29,390 nucleotides of DNA from Flavobacteriales bacterium UBA3431 (GCA_002381225.1 DFSS01000020.1:29311-58700); one strand, 5' to 3'; counted from the first letter of the stretch, positions 1 through 8,325 are shown. Numbers and translations are program-made. The notes: generated from the letters alone by a model not told the origin.

Positions 1-797
1 AAAAATGAATGCAGGGCCTGCGGAACTTTGACCTCCATGGAAACCGAATAGGCGTTCCAAGGTGCTTGAAGTCCTGAGCCATTTTTAATTCGCTGTCTTT
101 GGGTCGCGACGTAAGCGGTTAGGGAACGGCTCCAAGGGGAGGTAGCTTGGAGCCAAGGGGGCGATGGGCGCGGTTGCTCCAGGGGTAGGGCAGGTTCTAT
201 CTCGTTTATCCCGGCAAACGCTTTGGGAATCGCCTCAAAAACTAAGTCGTCTTCCAATCGTTCTAAGCGGATAGGCAAGAACTCCAATGGCCATTTTGCC
301 GCTTTTTGTTCTCTTGATCCCACCGCAGTGGCGATAGAAATTTCTGGTGCCTGCGGCTCTATTCTCAAAGCATTAGTGCTGGTGCGATTCACCTCGCTGT
401 TCGATTTGCTGGGTGCGGTCGATGTCGCAGGTACTGGGAGGCTCGCCACGGTATGGACCTCCGGCGCAGGAGCCTCTTTCTCCAGGGTAAACACCCACCA
501 CCCCGCGAAGGGAATAAGGAGAATAGCCGCTGCGGCACTCCATTTAAACCAGGCACCCACTAGGCGTTTTGTGGTAGGTAAAGCAGCCTGGACGCGTTTC
601 CACGAATCGCTTTTGGGCTGAATTTGGAGTTCATCCAAAGCCCGAATGGCGTTCAACTCTGGCACTGTCCAACGGTTGTCCGCGGGAAGCTGTATTTCCT
701 GAATGCGCTCCCAAGAAGTTTCTCGAGGACTTTTCTCATACTCTGAAAGTCGCCCCTGAAAGGCACGATCGACGGGATGTTTAGGCACTTTTTTCAT
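1..797 (-). CDS. Single-pass membrane protein, probable anti-sigma factor (partial, C-terminus beyond window)
   Basis: Reading from the ATG at 797-795, the frame stays open to the window edge (265 codons, no stop). The ATG overlaps the stop of the sigma factor gene as ATGA, so the two are probably translationally coupled. Visible parts: an N-terminal region of about 82 residues with two similar segments ending in a Trp motif (SPRETSWERIQ near 23-33 and QPKSDSWKRVQ near 60-70), one hydrophobic segment at about 86-104, then a Pro/Ser/Thr-rich part that would lie in the periplasm. Short 'L..(F/Y)E..P...W..I' N-termini are common in Bacteroidota membrane proteins encoded after ECF sigma factors. 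The anti-sigma role is inferred from this position and topology; I see no zinc-binding anti-sigma motif. The C-terminal function is unknown. Confidence 0.7.
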   Translation of the reverse strand, partial: MKKVPKHPVDRAFQGRLSEYEKSPRETSWERIQEIQLPADNRWTVPELNAIRALDELQIQPKSDSWKRVQAALPTTKRLVGAWFKWSAAAAILLIPFAGWWVFTLEKEAPAPEVHTVASLPVPATSTAPSKSNSEVNRTSTNALRIEPQAPEISIATAVGSREQKAAKWPLEFLPIRLERLEDDLVFEAIPKAFAGINEIEPALPLEQPRPSPPWLQATSPWSRSLTAYVATQRQRIKNGSGLQAPWNAYSVSMEVKVPQALHSF

Positions 798-1378
798 CCT
801 TGATCCGATTCAGATTTCACGAGCGCCTTTTGGAGCCATTGACGGGCCCGGCTGAGTTGAGACTTACTGGTCCCCTCCGAAATTCCCAGAGACTCGGCAA
901 TTTCGGCATGCGAAAATCCTTCTATGGCGTACAGGTTAAAAACCGTACGAAAACCGGTAGGGAGTGACTGAACGAGCTTCAATAAATGCGCTGTGTCATG
1001 CTCCTGGTTGAGAGAATCTAGCCCCAATTCTTCATTCATGAAGGGCTGATGAATGGCTGAATGTTTCCGCAGGGTCATCAAGCATTGATTGACCGCCATG
1101 CGACGCACCCAATACTTCACAGGCGCATCACCTCGGTAGGTATGCAGCTTTTGAAAAAAGGTGATCATCGTTTGTATCATGTGGTCTTCCGCTTCATCTT
1201 CTTGAGGAAAGTACCGATGACAGAGGCCCAAAATATAGGGAGATAACGCATCGTACAGCGCCTTTTGGGCCTTAGCATCGCCCTGTATGGCGCCCGGAAT
1301 ATGTCGTTCAATCCGATCCAACGAGAAGAGTTTCAGCTCTAGGATGCCAGATCCCTTCCTGGGGTTGCACGCGGGCAA
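794..1378 (-). CDS. RNA polymerase sigma factor, ECF (sigma-70) family
   Basis: This ECF sigma factor would direct RNA polymerase to a specific promoter set. Region 2 is seen in the QKALYDALSPYILGLCHRYF stretch and the following DEAEDHMIQTMITFF segment. Region 4 is the C-terminal helix-turn-helix (LPTGFRTVFNLYAIEGFSHAE, then IAESLGISEGTSKSQLSRAR). About 194 residues is normal for the family. The start is uncertain. The frame has no ATG or GTG before its upstream stop (TAA at 1424-1426). The first usual codon is a TTG at 1378, and another TTG at 1322 would shorten the protein by 19 residues and still keep region 2. The gene lies 62 bases after the outer-membrane-protein gene on the same strand and overlaps the membrane protein downstream, which suggests a three-gene unit. 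Confidence 0.93.
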   Translation of the reverse strand: MPACNPRKGSGILELKLFSLDRIERHIPGAIQGDAKAQKALYDALSPYILGLCHRYFPQEDEAEDHMIQTMITFFQKLHTYRGDAPVKYWVRRMAVNQCLMTLRKHSAIHQPFMNEELGLDSLNQEHDTAHLLKLVQSLPTGFRTVFNLYAIEGFSHAEIAESLGISEGTSKSQLSRARQWLQKALVKSESDQG

Positions 1379-1440
1379 AAAAATCTGGTAGCTGCACGAT
1401 TTCCTGTCCGCGCGGAGCGCGAGTTAACCAGCCAACAAGC

Positions 1441-2496
1441 TCAATTAAAATCCCAGCCGATCGCCAGTGAGCGCACGTAAACCTCTGGGGCCACAATATC
1501 CAAACGTGGATTGAATAAGGGCGTAACGGACTGGCGTGCGGTTACATGTAAAAACTTGAAGCCTATGCGCGCCTGTAAGCCCGCTGAAATTGGATTGCTG
1601 TAGAAACGGGAACTCACCTGTTCGCGCGTCCAGCCGTTGTTGGCATCTGCGTACTGCAAGGTTCGAGTAGGCTTGCCCAGGCGCAGGCCCGCATAGCCCC
1701 CCATGGCCAAGCTCAAGCCCTTTTTGCCGGATCTAGACCCGTTGTAGTAGAGCCATAGGGGAACCGTCACATAATTGACCCCCAAGGAGCTCGTTCTAAA
1801 CGTCATGGAGGGGTCCTCCATGATATAAACTCCCCCATTGGTGGCGGCAGGATTCAAATCCGTAACCAAGTAGGATTGAGGGCCAAACTGGATTCCGTAG
1901 AAATCCCAAGCAAGACCCGAACGAACCCACAATGGACTGCGCCCCAGTCTTTTTTGGCGGTAGAATATATCATAGGCAATGGTGTAGACTCCACCTGTTT
2001 CAGGGAGCCAATCCGAGTCCACAAAATTTTGATCCACATCCAGCATGGACAGAGTCGGCGCCAAACCAATATTCCACGACGTTCCTGTGAATTGACGCTT
2101 CTGAAGCTTTCCCTTCTTTCCTCGCTTCCCGGATTTTAATTTGGAGTCTCCATCGACCAAACCATCTGCGTAGTTTTTGTTCGCCTCCCGCACCGCCGCA
2201 TACGCCGCTGCGGTGTCCTCGACTTCGGGCTCGTCCACGTCTACCGTCTGTGCCCAAAGACCTTCAATTTGCAACAAGCTGTTTTTGAACTCCTCTAAAA
2301 GACTGGCATGCCATGAGGCTGCACTGTCTGCCGAAATTTTACCGTCTGCCAGCATCTCATCCACCATCTCTACTTTGCCTTGGTGCATGGAATAGGTATT
2401 TTCCAAGCTATGGTTCAACTCATCGACGGTTTGAGCCCATAACCCCGAGTAGGAAATCAATAGAAGTATCAGAGTAGAATACGTTTTCATCGTCAT
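1441..2496 (-). CDS. Predicted outer-membrane beta-barrel protein
   Basis: The product has an N-terminal signal peptide (MKTYSTLILLLISYSGLWAQ, probable cleavage around the AQ). A helical, acidic segment follows (about 25-115), then a strongly basic stretch (KSGKRGKKGKLQKR, near 121-134). The C-terminal two thirds have the alternating aromatic/polar pattern of a small outer-membrane barrel and end in LAIGWDFN. I do not recognise a named family beyond the broad outer-membrane-protein type. Two ATGs are possible, 2496 and 2490; the second puts Lys right after Met and looks more like a signal peptide. It may be transcribed with the sigma factor gene downstream, so it could be a target or a sensor of that system, but this is inference. 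The peptide LWAQTVD occurs twice (19-25 and 80-86). Confidence 0.75.
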   Translation of the reverse strand: MTMKTYSTLILLLISYSGLWAQTVDELNHSLENTYSMHQGKVEMVDEMLADGKISADSAASWHASLLEEFKNSLLQIEGLWAQTVDVDEPEVEDTAAAYAAVREANKNYADGLVDGDSKLKSGKRGKKGKLQKRQFTGTSWNIGLAPTLSMLDVDQNFVDSDWLPETGGVYTIAYDIFYRQKRLGRSPLWVRSGLAWDFYGIQFGPQSYLVTDLNPAATNGGVYIMEDPSMTFRTSSLGVNYVTVPLWLYYNGSRSGKKGLSLAMGGYAGLRLGKPTRTLQYADANNGWTREQVSSRFYSNPISAGLQARIGFKFLHVTARQSVTPLFNPRLDIVAPEVYVRSLAIGWDFN

Positions 2497-2592
2497 CGTA
2501 TAATTGAAGTCGCAAAGGAAGTAACAAGGACAATGCCATTTTTGCTTTTCGGAGGGGATGGCCCTTTAAAATGACCGACCTTTACAGAGAAG

Positions 2593-4959
2593 ATGAAAAA
2601 ATCTAAAAAGAACAAGGCACACCGCTCCATGGATGCGGGCTCTCTGGCTTCCCGCATCCTGCGAACCATGGAACGTCGGCCCAGCGTCGTATTTCCGCTG
2701 GCTGATTTGGCTCTAGAAATGGGCATGATGGAGCGGACGGGACGAATTTTGACCAAAGCCGCCATGGATTTGTTGATTTCTGGTGGGCATGTCAAAGAGA
2801 TCAAAGCGGAAACCTATCAGCTCGCCCTGGAAGAAAACCTCGTCGACGGGGTTCTTCAGCTCACGTCCAGCGGTACCGGCTATGTGGTGCCTGGAGGCGG
2901 TGCCGACGATGTATTCATCAAAGAGTCTGATTTAGGTGTGGCCTTCGGGGGGGATCGCGTACGGGTTCAACTCTATCCGAGCCGAAATAAACGCAAGCTC
3001 GAGGGCCAAATCACCGAGGTTCTTCAGCGGGCCCGAAGCCGCTATGTGGGTACGCTTCAAGTGACCCCTCAACATGCTTTTTTGGTCACGGATTCCCGAA
3101 AAATTGGACCTGACTTTTACATTCCTTTGAAGGAATTGCATGGTGGGAAAGATGGAGAAATGGTGGTCGCCGAACTCTTGCGTTGGGATGACCCCGAACG
3201 CCAACCACAGGGAAAGGTTGTAGAAGTTCTAGGTGAACGGGGTGATCACGATACCGAGATACATGCGATTCTGCATGAATATGGACTGCCTTACGCCTTC
3301 CCCGAGGCGGTCGAAAAAGAAACGGAGGCCATTCCAGAGACTCTGGACCCTCAGGAGATTGCAAAGCGTCGCGACCTCCGCGACACGCTGACCTTCACCA
3401 TCGACCCCGTCGATGCAAAGGACTTTGACGATGCCTTGAGCATCAAAACGCTTGGCGATGGTCGGTGGGAAATTGGAGTGCATATCGCGGATGTGACGCA
3501 TTACGTTCGGCCCGGCACAGCCTTGGAAGAGGAAGCGCAAAATCGCGCCACTTCCGTGTACTTGGTCGACCGCGTCGTACCCATGCTGCCCGAAAAACTC
3601 AGCAACAAAGTCTGTTCCCTGCGCCCCAATGAGGACAAGTTTACCTTTTCGGTCCTCTTCACCATGGACGAGGAAGGGCAGGTTTTGGACCGCTGGTTTG
3701 GGCGGACGGTGATCCATTCGGACCGTCGATTCACCTACGAAGAAGCCCAAGCCGTCCTTGAAGGTGAATCCGACCCACTGAGTGCCGAACTACTCACCAT
3801 GAACCGCATGGCCCAAGCCTTGCGCAAAGGGCGCATGAAAGCCGGAGCTATTGCCTTTGACCGTGCGGAGGTAAAATTCCGCCTGGACGCCAACAACGAA
3901 CCCATCGGCGCCTACCTCAAGCAGGCCGGCGACAGCAACAAGCTCATTGAAGAGTTTATGCTGCTGGCCAACAAGCACGTGGCCCATTACGTGGGCCGCC
4001 AGGGCGACGGCAAGCGCAGTACTCGGACCATGGTCTACCGAATTCACGATCAGCCCGATCCCACCAAGCTGGAGACCCTCTCCCTCTTTGTACGCCCCTT
4101 GGGCTATGCGCTTGCTACGCAGGGAACGCAAGCTGTCCGTAAGTCCATCAACGACCTGCTCTCCCGAGTAAAAGGCACTCCCGAAGCCAACATGCTCGAG
4201 ACCCTCACGGTCCGCACTATGGCCAAAGCCGTCTACAGCACCCAAAACATCGGGCACTACGGCCTTGCCTTTGACGACTACACGCACTTTACCTCCCCCA
4301 TCCGCCGCTACCCTGACATGATGGTCCACCGCCTATTGCAGGGTTTCTTGGACAAGGAAAAGAACCCCTCCGCCGCGGTCTTCGAAGAGCTCTGCGAGCA
4401 TTCCTCCTCGCGCGAGCAAAATGCCTCCGAAGCAGAACGCTCCTCCATCAAGTACATGCAAGCCAAGTACATGGAGAAGTACCTCGGAGAGGCATTTGAC
4501 GGCATTATCTCGGGTGTCACGGACTGGGGTGTCTTCGTTGAAATCCCCAACATGGGCTGCGAAGGCCTGGTCCGCTTGCGCGAATTCACCGATGATTATT
4601 ATTACGTTGAAGCCGAGCAATTCCAAATTGTCGGAGAGCGAAGCGGCCGAACCTACCGACTGGGCGACCCCCTACGCATTGTGGTCAAAGAGGTGGATAT
4701 CTTGAAGAAGACGATTGACTTTGGGGTCGCAGGAAGCCCCGGGGGCCTTGATTCCCCTGCACGAGGGGGCCGAGGTCGCTTCGCCGACACACGACCCACC
4801 GAAGCTGGTGGTCGCTGGTCCAGCGGGGGTTCTCGAAGTGGCGGCGGCTCGCGGGGGGGATCCTCACGGGGAGCCTCTTCCCGTGATAGTGGTGGCCGAG
4901 GCCCCAAATCCTTTAAAGCCAAAGGCCCGAAGACTACCCCAAAGAAGAAACGGCGTTAA
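2593..4959 (+). CDS. rnr: Ribonuclease R (3'-5' exoribonuclease)
   Basis: RNase R degrades structured RNA processively from the 3' end. The order is typical: an N-terminal helical region, cold-shock-like domains (about 80-240), the RNB catalytic domain (about 255-600) and an S1 domain (about 634-712). The four catalytic aspartates are visible in TIDPVDAKDFDDALS: D271, D277, D279 and D280. The conserved HFTSPIRRYPDMMVHRLL block follows. The last 75 or so residues are a low-complexity tail rich in Gly, Ser and Arg (GGSRSGGGSRGGSSRG) ending in a Lys cluster (TTPKKKRR); such basic tails are usual in RNase R but this one is markedly RGG-like. The ATG at 2593 gives a lysine-rich N-terminus. The gene is divergent from the outer-membrane-protein gene across 96 bases, with no convincing promoter match there. 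Confidence 0.96.
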   Translation: MKKSKKNKAHRSMDAGSLASRILRTMERRPSVVFPLADLALEMGMMERTGRILTKAAMDLLISGGHVKEIKAETYQLALEENLVDGVLQLTSSGTGYVVPGGGADDVFIKESDLGVAFGGDRVRVQLYPSRNKRKLEGQITEVLQRARSRYVGTLQVTPQHAFLVTDSRKIGPDFYIPLKELHGGKDGEMVVAELLRWDDPERQPQGKVVEVLGERGDHDTEIHAILHEYGLPYAFPEAVEKETEAIPETLDPQEIAKRRDLRDTLTFTIDPVDAKDFDDALSIKTLGDGRWEIGVHIADVTHYVRPGTALEEEAQNRATSVYLVDRVVPMLPEKLSNKVCSLRPNEDKFTFSVLFTMDEEGQVLDRWFGRTVIHSDRRFTYEEAQAVLEGESDPLSAELLTMNRMAQALRKGRMKAGAIAFDRAEVKFRLDANNEPIGAYLKQAGDSNKLIEEFMLLANKHVAHYVGRQGDGKRSTRTMVYRIHDQPDPTKLETLSLFVRPLGYALATQGTQAVRKSINDLLSRVKGTPEANMLETLTVRTMAKAVYSTQNIGHYGLAFDDYTHFTSPIRRYPDMMVHRLLQGFLDKEKNPSAAVFEELCEHSSSREQNASEAERSSIKYMQAKYMEKYLGEAFDGIISGVTDWGVFVEIPNMGCEGLVRLREFTDDYYYVEAEQFQIVGERSGRTYRLGDPLRIVVKEVDILKKTIDFGVAGSPGGLDSPARGGRGRFADTRPTEAGGRWSSGGSRSGGGSRGGSSRGASSRDSGGRGPKSFKAKGPKTTPKKKRR

Positions 4960-5030
4960 GGCGCTTCGCGCGGTAAGAGGGCTAGGTGGCTTGAGATCCT
5001 AGGTATTGATGGGTTTGCCAATATGCCCAA

Positions 5031-6845
5031 CTAGCTCCCAGGCTCCCACACATTGTCCTCCCGATTCGCGTCGGCCGTCCAACGCTCGGGGTCGACGACG
5101 ACACGCTCGATTTGATCGGTGGGAACGTCCACTAGGAAGGTGAAGTTTTTTTGCGTGTAGTTCCAGGGGCCCACGACCGCTTTACCGGGCTTTGCGCCAA
5201 ACATGGCCGCCAAGGGAACGGTGTAGTGGAGTGTGGTTTTGTTCTTGAGCACAACATCGACGTCCACAGGTAGGGCAAGGGAGCCCTTTCGGGAAAGTTG
5301 GATGTTGGCCAAATTGCCGCCGGTGGTGTACACACTGTCGATGGCGACGTCCGGCACCTTGTTGGTTTCAATCCACTGGTTCATGTACCAGTCTAGGACC
5401 ATGCCCGATTCTTGTTCGGCGATGCGCAGGAAATTTTCGGGACGTGGATGCTTGAAGGCCCACTCATTTTTGTAGCGCCTCATGGTGGACCAAAAGGCCT
5501 TCTCGCCAACGATGCCGCGAAGCTGCACGAGGAAGAGGGAGCCCTTCATGTAGGCCGCCATTTGGTAGGGGAATTTGCCGTCAAAGTAGTTGGCGAGGGT
5601 GCTGGCGGGCTCCATCCAGCCTTCGTGGGCGACCCGACCATAGCGGCCGAGGTAGCCGAGGTGGGCATTCGGGAAGTTTTTACCCGAAACCACATTCATG
5701 GCCTCGTCTTCCGCAAAACTGGTAAAGCCCTCATCCATCCAATAGTAGCGCTGTTCATCGGTGCCCAGCATCCCGTAAAACCACATGTGCGAGGCCTCAT
5801 GGATGATGGTACCGAGCAAGCCGTCGTAGCTGCCATGCACCTCCATGATTGTGGCCATGGGGTATTCCATGGCGCCTTCACCGCCTTGAACCACGCTGAA
5901 TTGGGGCCAGTCATAGCTGCCAAAGTGGTCGTGCATAAACGCGAAATAGGCCTCCACATCTGCTTGAAGCTTTTCACTAGCCATGTACTTGCTCGAAGCG
6001 CTATCGCTCTGGTAAAAAAAGTGAATGGGCAAGCCGGAGGCCGTAACTCGAATGTCGTGCTGCAGTTCCTTGTCGGCGACCCAGGCGAAGTCGTGCACCT
6101 TATCGGCTTTGAAGCGCCATGTGATGCGGTCTTTCTTTTTGAATTTCACCGGAGTAGGCGAGTATCCATGGCCAATTTCGTCGGGATTTTGGAGGACCCC
6201 CGAGCCGCCAATCATGTAGCTCGCGGGGGCCGTGATATCTACCTGGAAGGTGCCAAAGTCGCCGTAAAACTCCCGCGCCACATAAATGTCCGGGTGCCAG
6301 CCATCGGTGTCGTACACCACCATTTTGGGGTACCATTGGGTGAAACTGTAGGCGATGTCTTCGGGGTTGTCCCGGCCAGCGCGCTCCACCAACTTGGGAA
6401 TGCGCGTGGTGTAGGTCATGTGGAAGGTGACGGTTTGGCCTGAAGCAATACGAGAAGGGAGTTTGGCATGCAGAATCGTCTGGTCCACCGTGAAGGATAG
6501 GGCTTCGCCATTGAGGGTCAAGCTTTGGATGATCTGCTCGCCGTACTCGTTTGGGGCGTAGTTCTCCACCTTGTCACCGATGGCACGGTCGGGGAACTTG
6601 GTAGGGATATTAGCCATGTTGGAAAGCATACTTCCAGGCTGGAAGGCATTCCAATAGAGATGAAAGAAGACCTCGTGAAGGTCGTCAGGGCTGTTGTTGG
6701 TGTAGGTCAGGCTGAGGTCTCCCGCGAGCTGGTGCTTGGTGTCATCCAAATCCACTTGAATGTGGTAGTCGACGGCTTGTTGCCAATACTGGGCGAGGCT
6801 GGGAAAGCTGATCAGGCCCAAAAGGGCAACGAGGAAGTGCTTCAT
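5031..6845 (-). CDS. Secreted M1-family (gluzincin) metallopeptidase
   Basis: A zinc aminopeptidase-like protein of the M1 family, likely exported. The N-terminus (MKHFLVALLGLISFPSLAQ) is a signal peptide. The zinc site is complete: H349-E-A-S-H353, with the third ligand E372 exactly 18 residues after the second His, as in the HEXXH-X18-E motif. The upstream substrate-binding motif is G324-A-M-E-Y, a variant of the classical GxMEN. The N-terminal half is the beta-rich M1 domain. The C-terminal part after about 480 is beta-rich and probably accessory. At 604 residues it is shorter than housekeeping PepN. It starts 7 bases after the MBL-fold gene, so the two are probably one transcript. Substrate is unknown; nutrient peptide degradation is the likely role. 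Confidence 0.93.
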   Translation of the reverse strand: MKHFLVALLGLISFPSLAQYWQQAVDYHIQVDLDDTKHQLAGDLSLTYTNNSPDDLHEVFFHLYWNAFQPGSMLSNMANIPTKFPDRAIGDKVENYAPNEYGEQIIQSLTLNGEALSFTVDQTILHAKLPSRIASGQTVTFHMTYTTRIPKLVERAGRDNPEDIAYSFTQWYPKMVVYDTDGWHPDIYVAREFYGDFGTFQVDITAPASYMIGGSGVLQNPDEIGHGYSPTPVKFKKKDRITWRFKADKVHDFAWVADKELQHDIRVTASGLPIHFFYQSDSASSKYMASEKLQADVEAYFAFMHDHFGSYDWPQFSVVQGGEGAMEYPMATIMEVHGSYDGLLGTIIHEASHMWFYGMLGTDEQRYYWMDEGFTSFAEDEAMNVVSGKNFPNAHLGYLGRYGRVAHEGWMEPASTLANYFDGKFPYQMAAYMKGSLFLVQLRGIVGEKAFWSTMRRYKNEWAFKHPRPENFLRIAEQESGMVLDWYMNQWIETNKVPDVAIDSVYTTGGNLANIQLSRKGSLALPVDVDVVLKNKTTLHYTVPLAAMFGAKPGKAVVGPWNYTQKNFTFLVDVPTDQIERVVVDPERWTADANREDNVWEPGS

Positions 6846-6852
6846 GCGGGGG

Positions 6853-7698
6853 TCAGTCGTTTAAGGGACGGGTGTGGGCCAAGCGGGGGCCTTTTTCGGT
6901 AAGTTCGAGGGTGCAGGTTTCGTTTTCGGAGTCGTGTTCCAAAAATAAGCGGTAGCCGCCCTGCGCCGCTTCCGTCAATAGGGTCTTCTTCTCACCCAAG
7001 GTCACCAGGGGTCGGGTGTCGTAGCCCATCACATAGGGCAAGGGGATGTGTCCCACGGAGGGGAGAAGATCAGCCATGAAGACCACCTGCTCGCCGCGGT
7101 ACTCCAAGATGGGACACATTTGGGCATCCGTGTGGCCGTTCACCACGAACGTGTCAAAACCCAAAGGGGTGCTGATGCGCTGCTGGCCTTCCGGGGCATC
7201 GATGAAGGCCAGTTGGCCGCTCTCTTGAAGGGGCAAGATATTTTCTGCGAGGAAGGAGGCTTTTTCACGCGCATTCGGCTCAGTAGCCCATTTCCAGTGG
7301 CGTTCATTCGTCCAATAGGTTGCCTGCGTGAAGACGGGACGCAAACCTTTTTCGGTGCGCTCCACGGCGCCGCCCACGTGGTCAAAGTGCATGTGGGTCA
7401 AAAAAACATCCGTGATGTCGCGGCGCTGGAAGCCCAAGGCCTTCAAATTGCCGTCCAAGGTATCCGTGCCGTGGAGGTGATAGTGGCTAAAAAATTTGTC
7501 GTCCTGTTTGTTGCCTATGCCCGTATCCACCAGGATGAGGCGGTCACCGTCCTCCACCAACAGCGAGCGCATGGCCCATGTACAGAGATTGTTTTCATCG
7601 GCGGGGTTGGTGCGCTGCCAAAGTTGCTTGGGAACGACCCCAAACATGGCGCCGCCGTCTAATTTGAAAAATCCAGTGTTTAACGAGTGCAACTTCAT
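6853..7698 (-). CDS. MBL-fold metallohydrolase
   Basis: A metallo-beta-lactamase-fold hydrolase with a complete dinuclear metal motif: H102-x-H104-x-D106-H107 (THMHFDHVGG), then H189 (NGHT) and D210 (MADL). The 281-residue length and the lack of a signal peptide point to a cytoplasmic enzyme. The sequence is of the general type annotated as lactonase- or glyoxalase-like MBL hydrolase in Bacteroidota. The substrate cannot be told from the motif, and a quorum-quenching role would be speculation. The M1 peptidase gene follows after 7 bases. The ATG lies only a few bases downstream of the tadA terminator, so its promoter must overlap that hairpin or it depends on read-through. Confidence 0.9.
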   Translation of the reverse strand: MKLHSLNTGFFKLDGGAMFGVVPKQLWQRTNPADENNLCTWAMRSLLVEDGDRLILVDTGIGNKQDDKFFSHYHLHGTDTLDGNLKALGFQRRDITDVFLTHMHFDHVGGAVERTEKGLRPVFTQATYWTNERHWKWATEPNAREKASFLAENILPLQESGQLAFIDAPEGQQRISTPLGFDTFVVNGHTDAQMCPILEYRGEQVVFMADLLPSVGHIPLPYVMGYDTRPLVTLGEKKTLLTEAAQGGYRLFLEHDSENETCTLELTEKGPRLAHTRPLND

Positions 7699-7702
7699 AG
7701 GG

Positions 7703-7710
7703 CGAAGCTA
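7703..7710 (-). promoter_or_regulatory. Weak -7-like box abutting the MBL hydrolase start
   Basis: On the minus strand TAGCTTCG matches TAnnTTTG at all but one fixed base and ends four bases before the ATG. It overlaps the T-tract end of the terminator upstream. I saw no -33 TTG at the usual spacing. It is listed because the same short spacing recurs at purQ and the ureohydrolase gene. Confidence 0.25.
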
Positions 7711-7741
7711 AAAAAGAAAGGGCCGTCCCCCGACGGCCCTT
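7709..7741 (-). terminator. Rho-independent terminator after tadA
   Basis: A perfect 10-bp stem (AAGGGCCGTC pairing with GACGGCCCTT, 7718-7727 and 7732-7741) with a 4-base loop is followed on the minus strand by TTTCTTTTTTA. It lies about 85 bases after the tadA stop. The T-tract is only on the minus-strand 3' side, so it acts in that direction. It sits only about 11 bases before the MBL hydrolase ATG. Confidence 0.85.
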
Positions 7742-7826
7742 CCCAACCTAAACTTACGAACGTGTCTAAACGCACTAGAACACATTTTTCGTCTTTCAAA
7801 AGCTGTGCCATTTGGGGTGGCTTGAA

Positions 7827-8267
7827 TTATTTCTTCCGCTTTGAGCGAAAAAATTCGGACATCAAGTCGCCACAGACCTCTGCTTCAATGCCCGTGGTGA
7901 CCTGGGTTTTGGGGTGGAACTGACCACCCATGGTGCGGAAGCCCCGCTTCTCATCGCTCGCCCCGTAAACGATGCGGCCAATTTGGGTCCAAAAAAGAGC
8001 TCCAGCACACATGGTACAGGGTTCAAGCGTCACATACAGGGTGCAGTCCGGAAGGTATTTGGCCCCCAGGTAGTGGGAGGCCGCAGTGATGGCCTGCATT
8101 TCCGCGTGGGCCGTCACGTCGTGGAGCTGCTCCGTAAGGTTGTGCCCGCGCGCGATGATTTGGTTGTTGCTCACCACAATGGCCCCCACGGGTACCTCAT
8201 CCGCCTCGTAAGCTTTGAGGGCTTCGCGGATGGCTTGGCGCATGAAATAAACGTCGTCAAACTCCAT
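7827..8267 (-). CDS. tadA: tRNA-specific adenosine deaminase (TadA)
   Basis: TadA deaminates A34 to inosine in the wobble position of tRNA-Arg(ACG). Counted from the chosen ATG, the zinc and catalytic residues are H54-A-E56 and P83-C84-T-M-C87, the standard cytidine/deoxycytidylate deaminase-fold signature, and the length is 146 residues. Family members usually run 145-170 residues and start close to the first helix. I chose the ATG at 8267 (MEFDDVYFM) over the upstream in-frame start at 8291, which would add eight residues and push into the divergent aspS promoter region. The lysine-rich C-terminus (RSKRKK) is usual. It is divergent from aspS and has its own terminator at 7709-7741. A closely related guanine deaminase is a less likely alternative. 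Confidence 0.93.
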   Translation of the reverse strand: MEFDDVYFMRQAIREALKAYEADEVPVGAIVVSNNQIIARGHNLTEQLHDVTAHAEMQAITAASHYLGAKYLPDCTLYVTLEPCTMCAGALFWTQIGRIVYGASDEKRGFRTMGGQFHPKTQVTTGIEAEVCGDLMSEFFRSKRKK

Positions 8268-8272
8268 GGGGA

Positions 8273-8280
8273 TAAAACTA
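8273..8280 (-). promoter_or_regulatory. Candidate -7 box of tadA
   Basis: TAGTTTTA on the minus strand matches TAnnTTTG except for the last base and ends five bases before the chosen tadA ATG. No -33 TTG is visible at 19 bases. If functional, it supports the start at 8267 and a very short or absent leader. Confidence 0.35.
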
Positions 8281-8300
8281 CGTAGCCCCACGGGCTTTTT

Positions 8301-8308
8301 TACCTTTG
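8301..8308 (+). promoter_or_regulatory. -7 promoter box of aspS
   Basis: TACCTTTG is an exact match to the Bacteroidota TAnnTTTG box and ends 17 bases before the aspS ATG at 8326. No clear -33 TTG is seen. Its position makes the longer in-frame start at 8266 unlikely, because that codon would lie upstream of the transcript. Confidence 0.55.
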
Positions 8309-8325
8309 CACTTCATTTCACGACC

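Noticed and set aside
223..621. 132-codon open frame on the plus strand
   Set aside because: Antisense to the membrane protein gene that reads open through this whole region; composition is not protein-like.
4960..5030. Search for a terminator between convergent rnr and the M1 peptidase gene
   Set aside because: No stable stem with a T-tract was seen.
5412..6443. 343-codon open frame on the plus strand
   Set aside because: Fully antisense to the M1 metallopeptidase, whose zinc motif and signal peptide are intact; a shadow of GC-rich codon use.
8266..8325. N-terminal extension of aspS
   Set aside because: The family start is MYRTHTCGEL at 8326, and a TAnnTTTG promoter box lies within the extension.
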